DNA from: Cardinalis cardinalis | Lineage: Eukaryota; Chordata; Aves; Passeriformes; Cardinalidae | DNA length: 64,000 nt | Direction: 5' to 3' | NCBI GenBank assembly: GCA_014549065.1 | Contig: JACDOX010000007.1 | Span: 12,971,261-13,035,260, forward strand | Shown here: positions 25,129 to 37,206 of the stretch, piece after piece | Layout of the letters: each line of letters begins with the position of its first letter | Position numbering within the stretch: position 1 is the stretch's first letter | Translations under genes and position numbers: made by a program | Notes under the pieces: model-generated | The model's database searches: none | What the model saw: the letters and a program-made list of their open reading frames with translations, nothing else | Told to the model about the DNA's origin: nothing

Positions 25129-28028
25129 TCTGGGTCATAGATGTGAGCATTGATTGCTGTACATCGTGAAACAGTCAGCATCAGTTTAGGCAATGTTCTC
25201 AAGTTCTTCTTGAATCTGTATTTTTTGGAATCGAGACCTGTGTCCTGACTGGCAAGAGTATTGTGGGGAGTTGGGGTAAGTGCAGTTCTGTTATGTGTGG
25301 GTTTATTTGTAGATAAATCTACCCTCTTTTTAGGACTGTTACTTACCCTGGTATTGCTGTTATTCTTGCAAACCAGACTGCCTTGACTTCATCACCAAGA
25401 GAGAAAACACCTTTCTTCACTTGAAATTATTACCAACCAATGTTAGCAATCTTATCTATGATTACAAGCCTCTGGAGAGACAGAAACCTTTAAAATCTTA
25501 GTTATGTTGTAGATAATTTTATTCCTTTGAAAATTAAGTGTGCGTATCAGCTACTTTGTTAGTACATCTGTGGAAATGCCTCAAAAATATTTATCTGAAG
25601 TTAAAAAGTCTTAGAATTGATAGAGCAACAGATATTTTGCAGCAATAATAGTGACATCTCAATGCATAACAAGGTAGAATGCTGGACTCCCCTGATAGTC
25701 TTATTTGTCTGTAAGTATCAATAAAATAACTTGCTACGATTTATGCTACAAATTGCATGCTGCAACAATATGAGCACCATTATTTTCACAAGCATTTAGA
25801 AAGGTATTCTACTTTAGCAAATGATAATTACTAACAATTTGGATGTGTTTTCAGTTCTAGAGGCACATAAAAAGTATCAGGAGCAGATTAAAGTGGAGTT
25901 AGCCACTCTTGGAACGCCAACAGGACACTATTTCATAGTTGTCTGGAAAACGAACACAAAAAAAAATTTGTCAAAAGAATGCTTACCTGCCTAGAATAAT
26001 TACTTCTGAAGATCTGAAGAGATTGGATCCTTTCAAGACCTGGCCTGGACAGAATTTCAAGAACTAGAGCTAATTTACTAGTAAAAACTAGTGCTTTAAA
26101 AGCTGAACAAAACTCAGGCTGCCATATTCCCCTTGCAACTGTGCCTTGTGGTTTCTTCTCTGCTGATCTGTTTCCTCAAACCTACTTCCTTGCTGAAGAG
26201 AGGAGGTAGAAGCAAGTGGGAAGGAGTGACGGCAAGACTGCAGCTGTTCTAGTGTAAATTACCTGAAGAGAAGGACCCAAAGCCACAGTGTCACAAGTAG
26301 TGGAGAAAATTAAAACTTGAGGAAAATTCCTATCTTGGCAGGGAATTTAATGCTCGTTGGAAGTGACTTTGTGTGGTTAATTATACAGGGCAATTTAAAA
26401 GGATTGGGCATTTGATTAGAAAACTTAGGTGACATAAATTTCATCCTAAACATAAACTAAGAATAATATTGAAGTAAATAAGAGAAGTAATGATTTATAA
26501 TGAGGGAACTAAAAAGATTGGGGAATAAGAGGTAAGATATATGATTTGAAAAACAGCATAATTTTGTGTGAGGAAAAAAAAAACCATTTCTATCCCACAT
26601 GATCCATGAAATAAATAGCAGATAAGAAAATCTAGGAAAATGGATTCTTGGGGAAAAATGCAATTAACTGTATTGATTTTTTTAAAAAAGGGGTTTTTTT
26701 GGGTTTTTGTTTTGTTTTTCTCTAAACTCTTTTTTGACCAGTGCTACAACAAAGCATAATTTTATTTAATTTTATGGCATTTTGAAGCAATATTAAGACA
26801 CTAAAGAGCATCCAAATATTTTGTTTTTACACATCTTCGTGTAGACTTTATTTTTACTATGCATGCTTTGTGCATTTGAAGAAACTGGAAGTTCAACTTA
26901 AGTTAGAATTGCCTAAATACTTGCTTCTCTCTTGTTCACTTAAAAAGATAAAAAATGAAAAAAATCATGTTACTTACGTCTGGATGCTTATGTATTTTTA
27001 TTCCTACAGATCATGCTCCAAGATTCAGTCAGTGTGTCATGGGTTTGTAAAGAAGTATTTTCAAGGAAAATTTACTGTGGTGAAACCAGACAGTGTTTTC
27101 TTATGGAGTATAAGACGGCAAGCAAGAATTGTGGTAAAAATTAATTCTGCTTTTTCCATACTGGTTGCTTTAATAGGTTTTCTTTTGAAAGATAAAAGGT
27201 ATAAATCCAGGGAAAAGCATATGAGAGCCTCTGACAAAGCATAAGTTATGGAGATTCCTCTATAGAATAATCTGCCATTGTAGATTAGAACAAGTCAAAG
27301 TTTGCCCAGTTTTACAGTCTTTAATATGATCTATATAATTGGTTGGGGTTTATTATTTTTATTAATTGTATTAGAATTATATTTGTACTCCAACTGATAG
27401 TAGCACATTATTTTTTCTACTTTGTTCTTGAGAAATATGTAGCTCATCATTGTCCCAAAAGACTGCAGGCTGAATAGACAAGAGGTTAGGAAGAAATTGG
27501 AGACACAGATCTGAAGGTCACACAAGTATCTTGCTAATGACAGAATCCTTTTGTTCTGATAGGAATCAAGAAAACTCCATCTCAAAAACATAAATTGCTG
27601 GAATCTAGGAAAAGCTGGAAAAATAAATAAATGTTATTGGTCATCTTATGCATCCATGGGTACCTGATAAGTAGCATGAACTAATTTGATTTATAGTGTT
27701 AAAAAAGCCATAATTATTTGAAAGCATAATTGATTGCAGCATTTTGGTGCTGAGGTGGTGAGGTTTTTTACAATTTATGTTACTATACAAAATTGCTGAT
27801 TGGTGCTATTTGTTTTTCTTGATTAGGAATTTTATTCATTATTTCTCTTTAGTAAAGAGAGAAAAGAATGGGGAAGAACTAGTAAAAATTCAGGATAAGT
27901 TAATGCACACAAAGTTTGCACTGTGCAGTTAAAGGGAGAATAGGTCTTCTAGTTTTTCAAAATATAAACACATTGAAGTCTCCATTATAACAATAAATGT
28001 GAATATACATGAGGTTTTTTAAACATGA
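25129..28028. other. Unique AT-rich DNA
   Basis: No exon, RNA gene or repeat recognised. The 124-codon frame at 26870-27244 (plus) is Lys/Ile/Phe-rich with no known domain and is judged to be chance. A/T and G/T homopolymer blocks lie at about 26570-26585 and 26675-26725. The part at about 26335-26420 has a few TTAATTA and GATTAG words. Confidence 0.5.
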
Positions 28029-28225
28029 TGGTGGCACAACACAGGAAGAGGTTGCCCAAAGAGATGTGGCATCTTGAATTGTTTCCATCCTTGGAAACAT
28101 TCAAATTTAAGCCGGGTGAGGTGCTGAGGATCCTGATCTATTTGAGGATATCATTGATCATTATACGGGGATTGGATGACATTTAAAGATTCCTTCCAAT
28201 ACAAAGTACTCTATGTTTCTATGAT
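28029..28225 (+). mobile_element. CR1 LINE 3' end
   Basis: The plus strand carries AGGAAGAGGTTGCCCAAAGAG, then a 'CCATCCTTGGAAACATTCAAA' segment, the ATTGGATGACATTTAAAGATTCC block and a terminal CTATGTTTCTATGATA. This is the classic order of the end of CR1 ORF2, short 3' UTR and terminal octamer repeats. The 5' side is truncated, as most CR1 copies are. Coding capacity is lost. CR1 ends in octamers rather than poly(A), which fits the lack of an A tail. Confidence 0.92.
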
Positions 28226-29439
28226 ATCCAATCCCTCATTTTTCCCTCATTATGAATGTTTGCAGAAAAATGTCTAACTGCTGTATGTGTCAAAATTACT
28301 CTTGAAATGACAATGATAATTTGACAAATAAATGTCATCTAAGCAGTAGTTAAATTAATGCTTTCAGTAGTATGGAACAAAAACTCAATACCAAACACTA
28401 GCTCCAAAATATATCACGATGTTTCAGCATTGGAAAACTCTGTACACCATTATATACTGGGACTATACTTTATATATAATTTTCCAGGGGAAATCCACTT
28501 TTCTGTGAAGTCTGTACACCATGACTGTTACTCTGCCTGCTATTTTCCAATAATTACATTCTCTCTTGGATCAAATGTATCTTTAAATCTTTCCTTCTTT
28601 GTTAGGGTCTTCACATCATTTCAGCTCCTGTGACAGATGCTAAGTTCAGTGCAAGGTGTGTGTGTATGTAAGAATTTGGCACCAAAGAAAGTCATGGTTA
28701 GTGCTGGTCTATAGCATGCCCTCCAGTCTGCAGCACATGCCATTACTTGCTAAAGTACAGAGATACAACTCAAGTCATATTTCATTAAGGTGTCTTCACA
28801 CAGGCTGCATAAATTCACATCAAAGCTTAGCAACTGNGTGAAAAATAGTCATTTAGCAGATAACATTTGTGTTAGTCTGTCATGATGAGGTCTTCCATAA
28901 CTTTCCTTGATAATAACTAGAGAAAAAGAACAACTTTCATCTTCACTACCTCAAGCTAAAAGCTCAATTTCCAAAGTGATGATTTTGCTTAGGTTTTCAT
29001 ATCTCTTATGACATGTACCATGCAATTAGAAACTGCTTTTTTTGAAAAGCACTTGGTGTTTCCAAAGACAGTATTCATACGTGTCTTGTAGAAGAAATTC
29101 CATTCTAACGTGATATTGACTTATCTGAATTCTTGTGTTGGAAAAACCATCACAATTTTGAGGATTGTTTTTCCTTGCAATATTTCCAGTATTAACTCAT
29201 TTACACTAGAGGGGAAAGAATCATCTCTCCNACCATTTGTTGCAAATGAGTGTTTTAGGTTTTTCAAAGGATCAGCAAATGCATCAGCAAAACCAGGTAC
29301 AGTATTAAAGTGAAAGAGTGACAAGATCTGTTGTAAAAATTCACTCTACTACTTACTAGATAGTTAAAGCATACAGAAAAAAAATCAATCAATCTAAAAC
29401 TAAAACCAAGCAAAAATTATCTGTTTGGAGTCTAGAGAT
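28226..29439. other. Unique AT-rich DNA; start of the region of frequent single N calls
   Basis: No gene recognised. From about 28837 onward isolated N bases become frequent, whereas they are rare before. Confidence 0.5.
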
Positions 29440-30390
29440 GTAAGAAAGGTGAGGATGGAAAAGGGTAAGGATAAAAAGGAATAAAAGACTCTCCCATTGA
29501 GTCACAAAGTTCAGAGTAGACCCCCTTGCCAAACTTCACCCTGGACTTGACCAATGGTTTAGGCCTAAACGTTTTAGCAGCACTTTCACTTAACAAGTAG
29601 TAAATTTATAGCCTATTTTAAATAATTTAACAAAAGATTTTATGGAATTTATTATAAGCACAACAGTAACTCATNTATAGGTCTATCTTACTTAGGAATC
29701 AAAGTTACTTAAGAATCTAAGAGAGCAATGTTCATAATACATTTTCTATTGCATATTCACAGGCACACACATACAAACCTAAAGGAGCATGCATGAGATA
29801 TATACCTGTGAAAAATTCCCCTCAAATTCAGTGAAGTACTCCCATCTTTGCATCTCCACAATGGGCAAAAGGTAGAGCCTCAAGGAGTGGGGGTATCAGC
29901 TCAGTTTCTGTTGTCATTGTTCAGTCCTCCAAGCACANCAAACTTGAGAGTTCACGGTCTCTGAGAGGCCCCACTCAGAGGGAGGTTGCTGGTCACAGCC
30001 CACTGGGGTCCAGGAGAGCTCAGAGCATCTCACTTAGAATGGCTGTTCATATGGTTGCAAGAGCACTGGATTCAGACATGGTAATTTTCCACCCTGGCAG
30101 CAATTTGGGTGCCTAACTTTCTTTGGAAGTTCAATAACAAAAATGTTTTTCCACTTGGGNTGTTTTTCAGGCAAGAAATTTAAGTTACCAAAGCTATTTG
30201 TCAAAAAACAGGAGCTCATTAGTTCCTGGGAGCTGACAGTGTTTCTGAGAGGCTCAAGAGGAGCTTAGTTCTGGTGCTATTTGTCAAGGCCAAGGCCTAA
30301 TGAGCATTTCTGAAACCATAGTGGGGAACAAGGAAAGGGTGCGGGTGGCATGCACCATCACAACAATTAATTGTCCTTTCTGTCCTAACA
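29440..30390 (-). mobile_element. Probable LTR-type interspersed repeat (family uncertain)
   Basis: This stretch is GC-richer than its flanks. On the minus strand it has AATAAA (plus-strand TTTATT near 29648-29653) followed downstream by a CTTGTTAAGTGAAAGTGCTG interval and a U5-like GGTCAAGTCCAGGGTGAAGT segment ending near 29495. The upstream minus-strand portion (30390 to 29700) is mixed-composition with blocks such as GGGGCCTCTCAGAGACCGTG. The words resemble LTRs seen repeatedly in songbird genomes, but I cannot name the family, and the ends are approximate. Confidence 0.35.
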
Positions 30391-33300
30391 GAAACAGAGA
30401 ACGCTGCAGAACATGGACATAATGCCAGTAATTCAAAAATACATTAAGGAGAAAGACCTTCAACTTCATATGGAATACGTTCTTATCAAANTGCATCATC
30501 CATCCACAGTTAAAATAAACTATACTGCATTGGAGGAAAAAAAAATTGTAATACTCAAGAAAGATTATATAAAAGGTCTTGTAAAGATCTCAAATGAATC
30601 AGCATTAGCTCTTATAGAAGCAAATCAGCATATCGTTATAGTCCCTGCCAAATTTCAACTGCTGCTATCAAAACAAATCTATATTAATTTATTCAAGTGC
30701 TTACAGTAAATTTTAATAATTCACTGCAACCGTTTCCTCCTAAATCAAACCATTGAAATGAGAATGCTTCAAATTCCTGCTGTTTTGTACAAGCCTAAAT
30801 TGAGACATATTTGAAGAAATTTATTTAAAAGGTAATAGTTTCANACTTAAATATTTCCTTTAAATAATATTTTTGTCGACTAAAATCTTTTCCACTAGTA
30901 GCGGAAAATGCAGATTTTTCTATCTGCATTTCTTTCCTGTTAACATTGCTAGATTATCCTGTTCAACCAGGAAGAACATAACTGTGGGGTTTCCTTTCTT
31001 GGAATAATTTCTTTNAATATTATTTTAANTGTTTATATTTTTATACCTNAATACTGAGTTTGCTTTTCTAAGAATATTCAGTAATTGAAAGGACAACATA
31101 TTTCTGTATTTAATTAATATTTTTATAGTAATTAGACAGTGTATTCCAAACTGAANCACTAGATGATTTTGAAAAATAGTTACACTTTCATGTTCACATA
31201 CAATTCATGCTCTTATTTTTGCAATATTTTTTTCTCCTTTCTTAGCAACCTCTCTAGTACTTTAGGGCATATACATAAACCATTCCCTGAATTTGCTTTC
31301 CTCAGCCTTAGCAATTGAAGGAGAGGATGATATGAAAATTGAGTCCCTCTGTCTACAGAGGCAGTGGTCTGAGCAAGGCTTTGGGCCGCATTCATAGCAG
31401 GAAAGGGGTTTGTGTTTCAAGCTGAGGGTGTCAGCAAATAAACCCTTGCTTTTAAAGGTTTTTTTTTATTCCTGTTTACCAGAAGTGCTTACAGATTTTA
31501 TATTGGCAGAGAACATTAGTTTTATGGTGGTGCAGCATGGTCTAAAGAAAAAAACAAGGCTTGGGTGGAGCATGTGAATCAGTTTGCATGTATTAATGTT
31601 TTTTAAGTAGATAGTGGTTGTTGAATTTTATCTGCTATCATATTGTCCTTTCTTGAAAAGTTATTTNAGAGCTCTTCATCTTCAACCTTTATTTTTATGA
31701 CCTTGAATAATGTATTATCATGTTTATCCCCTCTTTATTCAAAGATTTTTATCATCATTTTATAAATATTCTTGACTGCAGAACTCAGTGGGCTTTCAGT
31801 CCTTGCTTTGTAAAAACTGGCTTTCAATTCNCATATGTTGTTAGCCCATCTTCTACTAGTTATTTATTCAAGGGAACAGTGCCTGTCCTAAAACTTCTGG
31901 ACATCAATATAAGCCTGCTACTTCTGCATGCTGCTAGTGAATACTGAGAACAGTTTTGAATACTGNGAACAATTTATTTTTTTCCCTGACTGCATCATGA
32001 CTTTAAGTTTGTTGATTTGAAAGAATGANTGGTCTTATAAAAGATTTTCCCTTTGATTAAGAGATCTACTCTCCTTATTCCCTTTTCTCTATGCATTTGA
32101 CTGTTTTCTGATTGTTTATATTGTGGAGAAAGCAATGGATTTGCTGCATCTACATTCTCCATTCTCTTTTATGCCCATAGCAGGGAATAACTCACACAGA
32201 AAAGTAACAGGCAATTATGTTCCCTTATCGGACTGGAAGTTAACCAGCTCACAGTAAAGTCCTTNAAAAAAGGGAGCAGTTATCTAAATGGGTTCTGTAT
32301 TTAATGTCTTAGTCAGTCTCCGATTATGAGTGTATCTCAGATTTTCCACAGCATCAAAGGAATNCTGATCCATTTAACAATGCAATAGTCTATAAAGCAG
32401 CTGCCACAGCAGTAAAGACAACCATTTTAAAATCTAAGTTTGCGTATGCTGATTTGAGTCATTAGTCTTTCGGCCCATTTTATATAGTTTAGTAAGTATT
32501 GACCTCAAGTTATCTTTAATTGGTGAGACTGCACCTGTCCCTTATACTGTGCTGCCTCTCAAGAGCTTACGTGAATGCTTCATTTAATTGCTGACCTTGC
32601 TTTGTTCTCTTTTGGCACTCTTCCTGTCTTAGGAACCAAGGGAAGGAATTAGAGTTTTCAGGACCTCACATGTTTGGTGGTACTTCCCATTCCCTGAATT
32701 TACCCTTCTTTCCCTGGTAATTTACGTTAGCCAGTAATGAATAGTCAGTGCAAAGCTGCTAAACCAAAGCAGTCTTACTTTGTTTTCCTTCTCAGCTGAN
32801 AAAATATCAGTAACCAAATAGCGTGCAGGGAAAGCAGTGGATCAGTCATGCTGTCTTCCTGAAAAAGTACACTACAAGCTTGAGAGAGAACAGGAAATTA
32901 GCATGCATCTGTGAAAAGGTGCTATCCATTTTCATTGATCCAGAAATGATCTGTTGAATGGTTGAAGAAATGACAGAAAACATATCCCAGGGTTGTTTCC
33001 TCCCTGGCATCCTCCCCTTTTGCACACAATTTAATGACTACTATTTTCCTAAATTCTAATNCTTTGTTTTATTCATGTCATTTTTAGTAAGTACTAATTT
33101 GCTAAAAAAAATTACACAGAATGTATCATCTCTACACATCATTGGATAACTAGGGAGCTCTGATGTATTCTGGGACATCCTTAGGGAGCTAAAAAAATGC
33201 TATAGGATTTCATGAAGAGAGCATTATTAGTAATACATTCATAATTTGGTCCCTGTTTGGTTTTAATCAGAACTGTATAGTTATTGTAGCATATTATATT

Positions 33301-34090
33301 AAATTAAAATCTCCTAGTTACTTCACATTATACTGCAGTGGGAAAATATTATCNATTTCATTAAATAGATTTTATTTTATTCATTAAACAACTAAATAGT
33401 TTGCTTGTTTTTTTTTAGTATATTGCTTATTTATCAAATTTTCATTGTGACTTCAGGGACATCTTTTCATTAATGCACATTTTATTTAGAACAGAACCAT
33501 TTAGTTTTACTCCAGGGTAGCCTATTGCTAAANGGGACCAGATAAAATGGAATATGTAATAGCAGGAATGTTTTAGGTACTCTCAGGTCTGGGCCTCTCT
33601 AAGTATTTCAAAATTCCATGTTCAAAACAGGTGAATGGAACCCTTTCACTTGCATGACCATAGGTATATGCAAAAAAGGTTTCTTCAAATCACTAACAAG
33701 ACAGAGAGAGTTTGCAGCCAAAAAACAATTTGTCACAAGCAGCTGCAGTACTCTAGATATTGGTGCATCTGGTTTCATCAGACAAGTAATACCTGGCTCT
33801 GCTAATACTGGATTGGGAAATCACTAAGATGTTTTGAGGAAAACAGGGTTATGACTGTGATTGAATTGTTATGGAACATGGAACTGAACCAATATTGTTG
33901 CATAGCTTTAAAGCTCAATTTGCTTCCTCTGTGTGAAATACCAAGAACAGTGCAAGAGTTACTCTGTCTTTTTGGTGATGGTGGAAAGAAGAGAAAAAGA
34001 ACTTCCAAATCATTAAATCAGAAAGGGAAAAAAACACACAATTGTTACAATACATAGAAATTCAACTCATATGAGCAGAGTATACTCATA
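30391..34090. other. Unique AT-rich DNA with dense N calls
   Basis: No exon, RNA gene or mobile element is supported. A 19-bp imperfect tandem pair sits at 31939-31974 (GAATACTGAGAACAGTT versus GAATACTGNGAACAATT). The segment at about 32395-32510 is a weak candidate conserved element (mixed composition, GCTGATTTGAGTCATTAGTC). A 98-codon frame at 30413-30709 is interrupted by an N and matches nothing. Confidence 0.5.
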
Positions 34091-34128
34091 TGGCACCCNT
34101 TTCCATACTATAATGGAAATGGGCGCCA
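34091..34128. repeat. Short inverted repeat: 16-bp arms, 6-base loop
   Basis: The left arm (34091-34106) TGGCACCCNTTTCCAT pairs with the right arm (34113-34128) ATGGAAATGGGCGCCA around the loop ACTATA. Apart from the N and one A/G difference, all positions are complementary. The arms are also GC-richer than the flanks. It may be a stem-loop, a cruciform or the remnant of a palindromic insertion. Confidence 0.85.
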
Positions 34129-35039
34129 TCACTTCCAGGTGACTTCCAGAACTTTTAATCTGTGCTTTTATTCTTTTATGTTGATTTGTTGCTTGCTTCA
34201 GTTCCATACCTTTTTCTCCTTCAGGGTGTTTACACCATCATCCCACCATTTTCCATATTTGTTTTCTTTCTATGTTTTCATAGGCCTTTTATTTCTTTCT
34301 CTTCAGTTATTTTGTCCCTTTGTATCTTACCCTAATAAATTCCTTCTGTCCTGAAAAAATTTTCACCACAGGAAATAAACAAATATACACAGCTGCCAAA
34401 ATAAAACAGAATAGAATAAACCACACACTTCTTTGAACGTGTCAGTCAGTCTTTGGCATGATTTATTCATGTGACAATAAAAACAGGTAGCCATATTTTT
34501 TTTCTGTGAAAATAGTGTTGCACTATTGACAACCAAAACTTTGAAAAATGGAAATCCAGGTCCTTTTTTTTCTACTTATGATAAAGTGATATGCAATCAT
34601 ACCTTTTAAAGCAAATTCTTGCTAGATATATTGAGTTCTTAGCAAGTGTGTATTTTTTTTTGTGGTGGCATGGACTTAAATTGATAAGTGGTACCCAATT
34701 GCTAAAAAGTTAACATTTTCCACACAGTTTTGTTGCCTTCCAATACTTCCACTGTAGATGTGAAAAGGCAGTAGAAGGCTGGCAAAGATTCTAAAATTCT
34801 TTTTCTTCAAGAAGTGCATCAGTTTTTGATAAGATCAAATAAGTATCTATTGGTTAAGTTTCTTTGGTGGAGATATTGGGCTGACTAAAAGGGAGAGAGA
34901 AGACACCTGTATACCAATAATACAATCTTCTGAGTTTGAATAGGTTCTGCTACTTTGGACCAGATAGAATTAGAGTGTTGTTTAATGACAGGAATGAATA
35001 GAGGTGGGCTAAGTTGGCTCACCTCTGAATCAGGAACAG
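34129..35039. other. Unique T-rich DNA
   Basis: No gene recognised. The 71-codon frame at 34139-34354 is Phe/Leu/Ser-rich, reflecting T-rich sequence. Confidence 0.5.
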
Positions 35040-35290
35040 TCTTGAGCTCCGCAATATGCTTCATTCACTAAGAAGTGACAAGAGTGAACGACACGGCACT
35101 GCAAATCGAGAGTCAATCTCTTTATTGTCAGAGAACTAACATTCTTCAATGGCATCTTAGCATTCAGAATAATCTCTCACCTGAGCCTCACTTAACTATA
35201 AGAAGTTAAAATGTACTGCCAAATATAGCTTTGTACATGCAAATAATCAAAATTGTTTGCTGTAATCTGAAATCCACATGCTCAGCATGC
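35040..35290 (-). mobile_element. LTR-like R-U5 signature (candidate solo LTR remnant)
   Basis: On the minus strand, AATAAA (plus-strand TTTATT, 35121-35126) is followed by GAGATTGACTCTCGATTTGC and then GTGCCGTGTCGTTCACTC. A polyadenylation signal leading into a CpG-containing, GT-rich stretch is typical of R-U5 in a retroviral LTR and is unusual in this CpG-poor window. TG/CA ends and a TATA box were not located with confidence, so the limits are nominal. Confidence 0.35.
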
Positions 35291-35789
35291 TCAAGCAGTC
35301 TCAAGGGCTAGACCTGTGTGCATACTTTTAATACAGGAAAGCACTTAAGCATTTATCTTATGTATCTATATCTCTTCACATTTGTACATATATGTACAGA
35401 AATTATTTCTTATTTACCTANTCAAAAAGAGTGTGAAAATCTAAAGGTAATTCTTCATAAAATACATATAATAGCAGTGCTGTCTCTTCTTTTTGATTTG
35501 AGTTCAATCCTCTAATCTCCTAATATATAAATTTTTGAATTAGAGTATGATATTTGATAGCAAGTAAATCATCCTAAANTTGTGCTATATATCTGTGGCA
35601 TTCTGAACTCCAGGAGGTACAATAATTTAACTCAAAACCATCATGAATCTTGCATTAGAAAGCAACTTTGACCATTGTGATGCATTATGACTAATAAATA
35701 GTGGGTCTGGGAATCTGAAAATATATTCACAAAATATACATTCTTTTATATCTTAATATTAAAAGGAAATAAACAAAAAACATTCCAGA
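35291..35789. other. Unique AT-rich DNA
   Basis: Nothing recognised. Short TATATA words occur near 35520-35530 and 35585-35595. Confidence 0.5.
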
Positions 35790-36245
35790 GCTCAGTCTTT
35801 TGAGGGTTGCAAGATGGATATTTATTCCAATGTGGTCAAGTACATGGGCTGTAGGGAAATAATTTGCTTCAGCAAGAGTTACAAAGGAATGTCTGGTACA
35901 TCACTTGGAGCACATCCTCACCCTCCTTGTCAGNCCTTGTTGCTTGCAGGATCATTTCTCACACTTTCTCCTTTCTCTTATCTCTTTAAATGTACTCTNC
36001 CGGAGAAATGCACAAATGGCCAGCAACCTCCACTTTGTCCTGTTGTGGGTCCATTGTGGATAAGGTTGAAACCAGTTGCGTCTGGGACAAGACTCATTAT
36101 GATCTCCTGCCAAAGCAGCCATCCTTATANCCCTCATGTTGCTCAAAATCTTGCCACCTACACACAATACAAGTGGAATTTCAGAGATCTATTTAGTTTT
36201 TCAGGCTTTTTGCAGCCATTAGAATTTGGACATGCATTGTCTTTG
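35790..36245 (-). mobile_element. Candidate LTR-type repeat beside the CR1 copy
   Basis: On the minus strand a GGAATAAATATCCATCTTGC segment (AATAAA at plus-strand 35821-35826) is followed by CAACCCTCAAAAGACTGAG, the layout of an LTR polyadenylation region. The rest, up to the CR1 end, is GC-richer (GCAACCTCCACTTTGTCC, CTGCCAAAGCAGCCATCC) and ends abruptly where the CR1 tail begins at 36246. The open frame crossing it (35814-36257) is broken by Ns and not protein-like. Family unknown; some other repeat class is possible. Confidence 0.35.
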
Positions 36246-37206
36246 ACCATAGAATGACAGAACTCTTTGGCTTGGAAGGGACCTTAAAAATCATCTCCTT
36301 CCAACACCTCTGCCATGGGGAGGGAGAGTTTCCACTAGACCAGGTGTCTCAATCCCCATCCAACCTGGCCTTGAACACTTTCAGAAACAGGACATGCACA
36401 GTTTTTCAGGGAAATCTATTCCAGTGCCCTCACAGTAAAATATTTCTTCCTAATATCTGTCTAAACCTACCCTCTTCTTGTTTAAAAACATTGCCCCTTG
36501 TCTTGTCGCTATATGTCCTTGTGACAAGTCCCTCCAGCATTCTTGTAGGTCCCCTTAAGGTAGTGGAAGGGTGCTATAAGATCTCCTTGGAACCTGCTCC
36601 TCTCCAAGCTGAACAACCCAAACTCCCTCAGCCTGTCCTCAGAGATGAGGAGTTCCAGCCCTCTGATCATCTTCCGTGGCCCTCCTCCGATCTTGGTTTA
36701 GCAGGTTCGCATCCTTCTTACGCTAGGAAACCCAGAGCTGGATGCAGCACTCCAGGTGGNGTCTCAGGAGAGGAGAGGAGAGGGAGAAGAACACCTCCCT
36801 CATGCTGCTAGCCATGCTGCTTTTGATGCAGCCCAGGACATGATTGGCTTTCTGGGCTGAAAACACACTGCCAGCTCATTTTGAGCCTCTCATCAACCAA
36901 CATCCACAAGTGCATCTTCTCTAGGCTTATCTCAATCCATTCTCTACCCAGACCGTATTTGAGCTTGGAATTGCTCTGACCCAGANGCGGCACCTTGCAC
37001 TTTGCCTTGTTCAACTTCATGAAGTTCACATGGGCCAACTTCTGCCTGTCAAGGTCCACCTGGATGGCATCCCTTCTCTCCAGCATCTCAACCAGACCAC
37101 AACCTTGTTGTCATCAGCAAACTTGTGCTCAATCCCACTCTCTGTGTTGCTGAAAAAGATATTAAACAGCATTGGTCCCAATACTGATCCCTGAGAAACA
37201 ATGGCT
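36246..37206 (-). mobile_element. CR1 LINE, 5'-truncated copy of about 960 bp
   Basis: The left end, ATAGAATGACAGAACTCTTTGG and then GGAAGGGACC, is the reverse complement of the CR1 3' terminus (octamer and preceding UTR). Moving right come the reverse complements of the late ORF2 coding segments (CCTTGAACACTTTCAG, ATTTCTTCCTAATATCTGTC, GAACAACCCAAACTCCCTCAGCC and others) up to the reverse-transcriptase catalytic region near 37110-37121 and a little beyond. It is the longest CR1 in the window. Frameshifts and stops break ORF2, so it is inactive. A long plus-strand open frame over it (36254-36811) is antisense and not a gene. Confidence 0.95.
36808..37121 (-). pseudogene. Remnant of CR1 ORF2 reverse transcriptase
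   Basis: The minus-strand translation from 37086 reads a CR1-type run including RDAIQVDLDR, NFMKLNKAKCK, LGQSN, EWIE and LWMLVDERLKMSWQC, the segment just C-terminal to the catalytic box. Upstream, the codons at 37121-37110 still encode FADD, the catalytic aspartate pair, but a frameshift separates them from the following frame. The normal protein copies CR1 RNA into DNA at the target site. This fragment lacks the endonuclease and most of the polymerase and cannot act. Confidence 0.85.

Noticed and set aside
26870..27244. 124-codon frame on the plus strand
   Set aside because: Composition follows local AT bias and no motif is recognised.
35814..36257. 147-codon frame on the plus strand
   Set aside because: Interrupted by Ns and lies over a repeat-like block read on the other strand; not protein-like.
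36254..36811. 185-codon open frame on the plus strand
   Set aside because: It is antisense to the minus-strand CR1 LINE at 36246-37206 and only reflects the complement of decayed ORF2.
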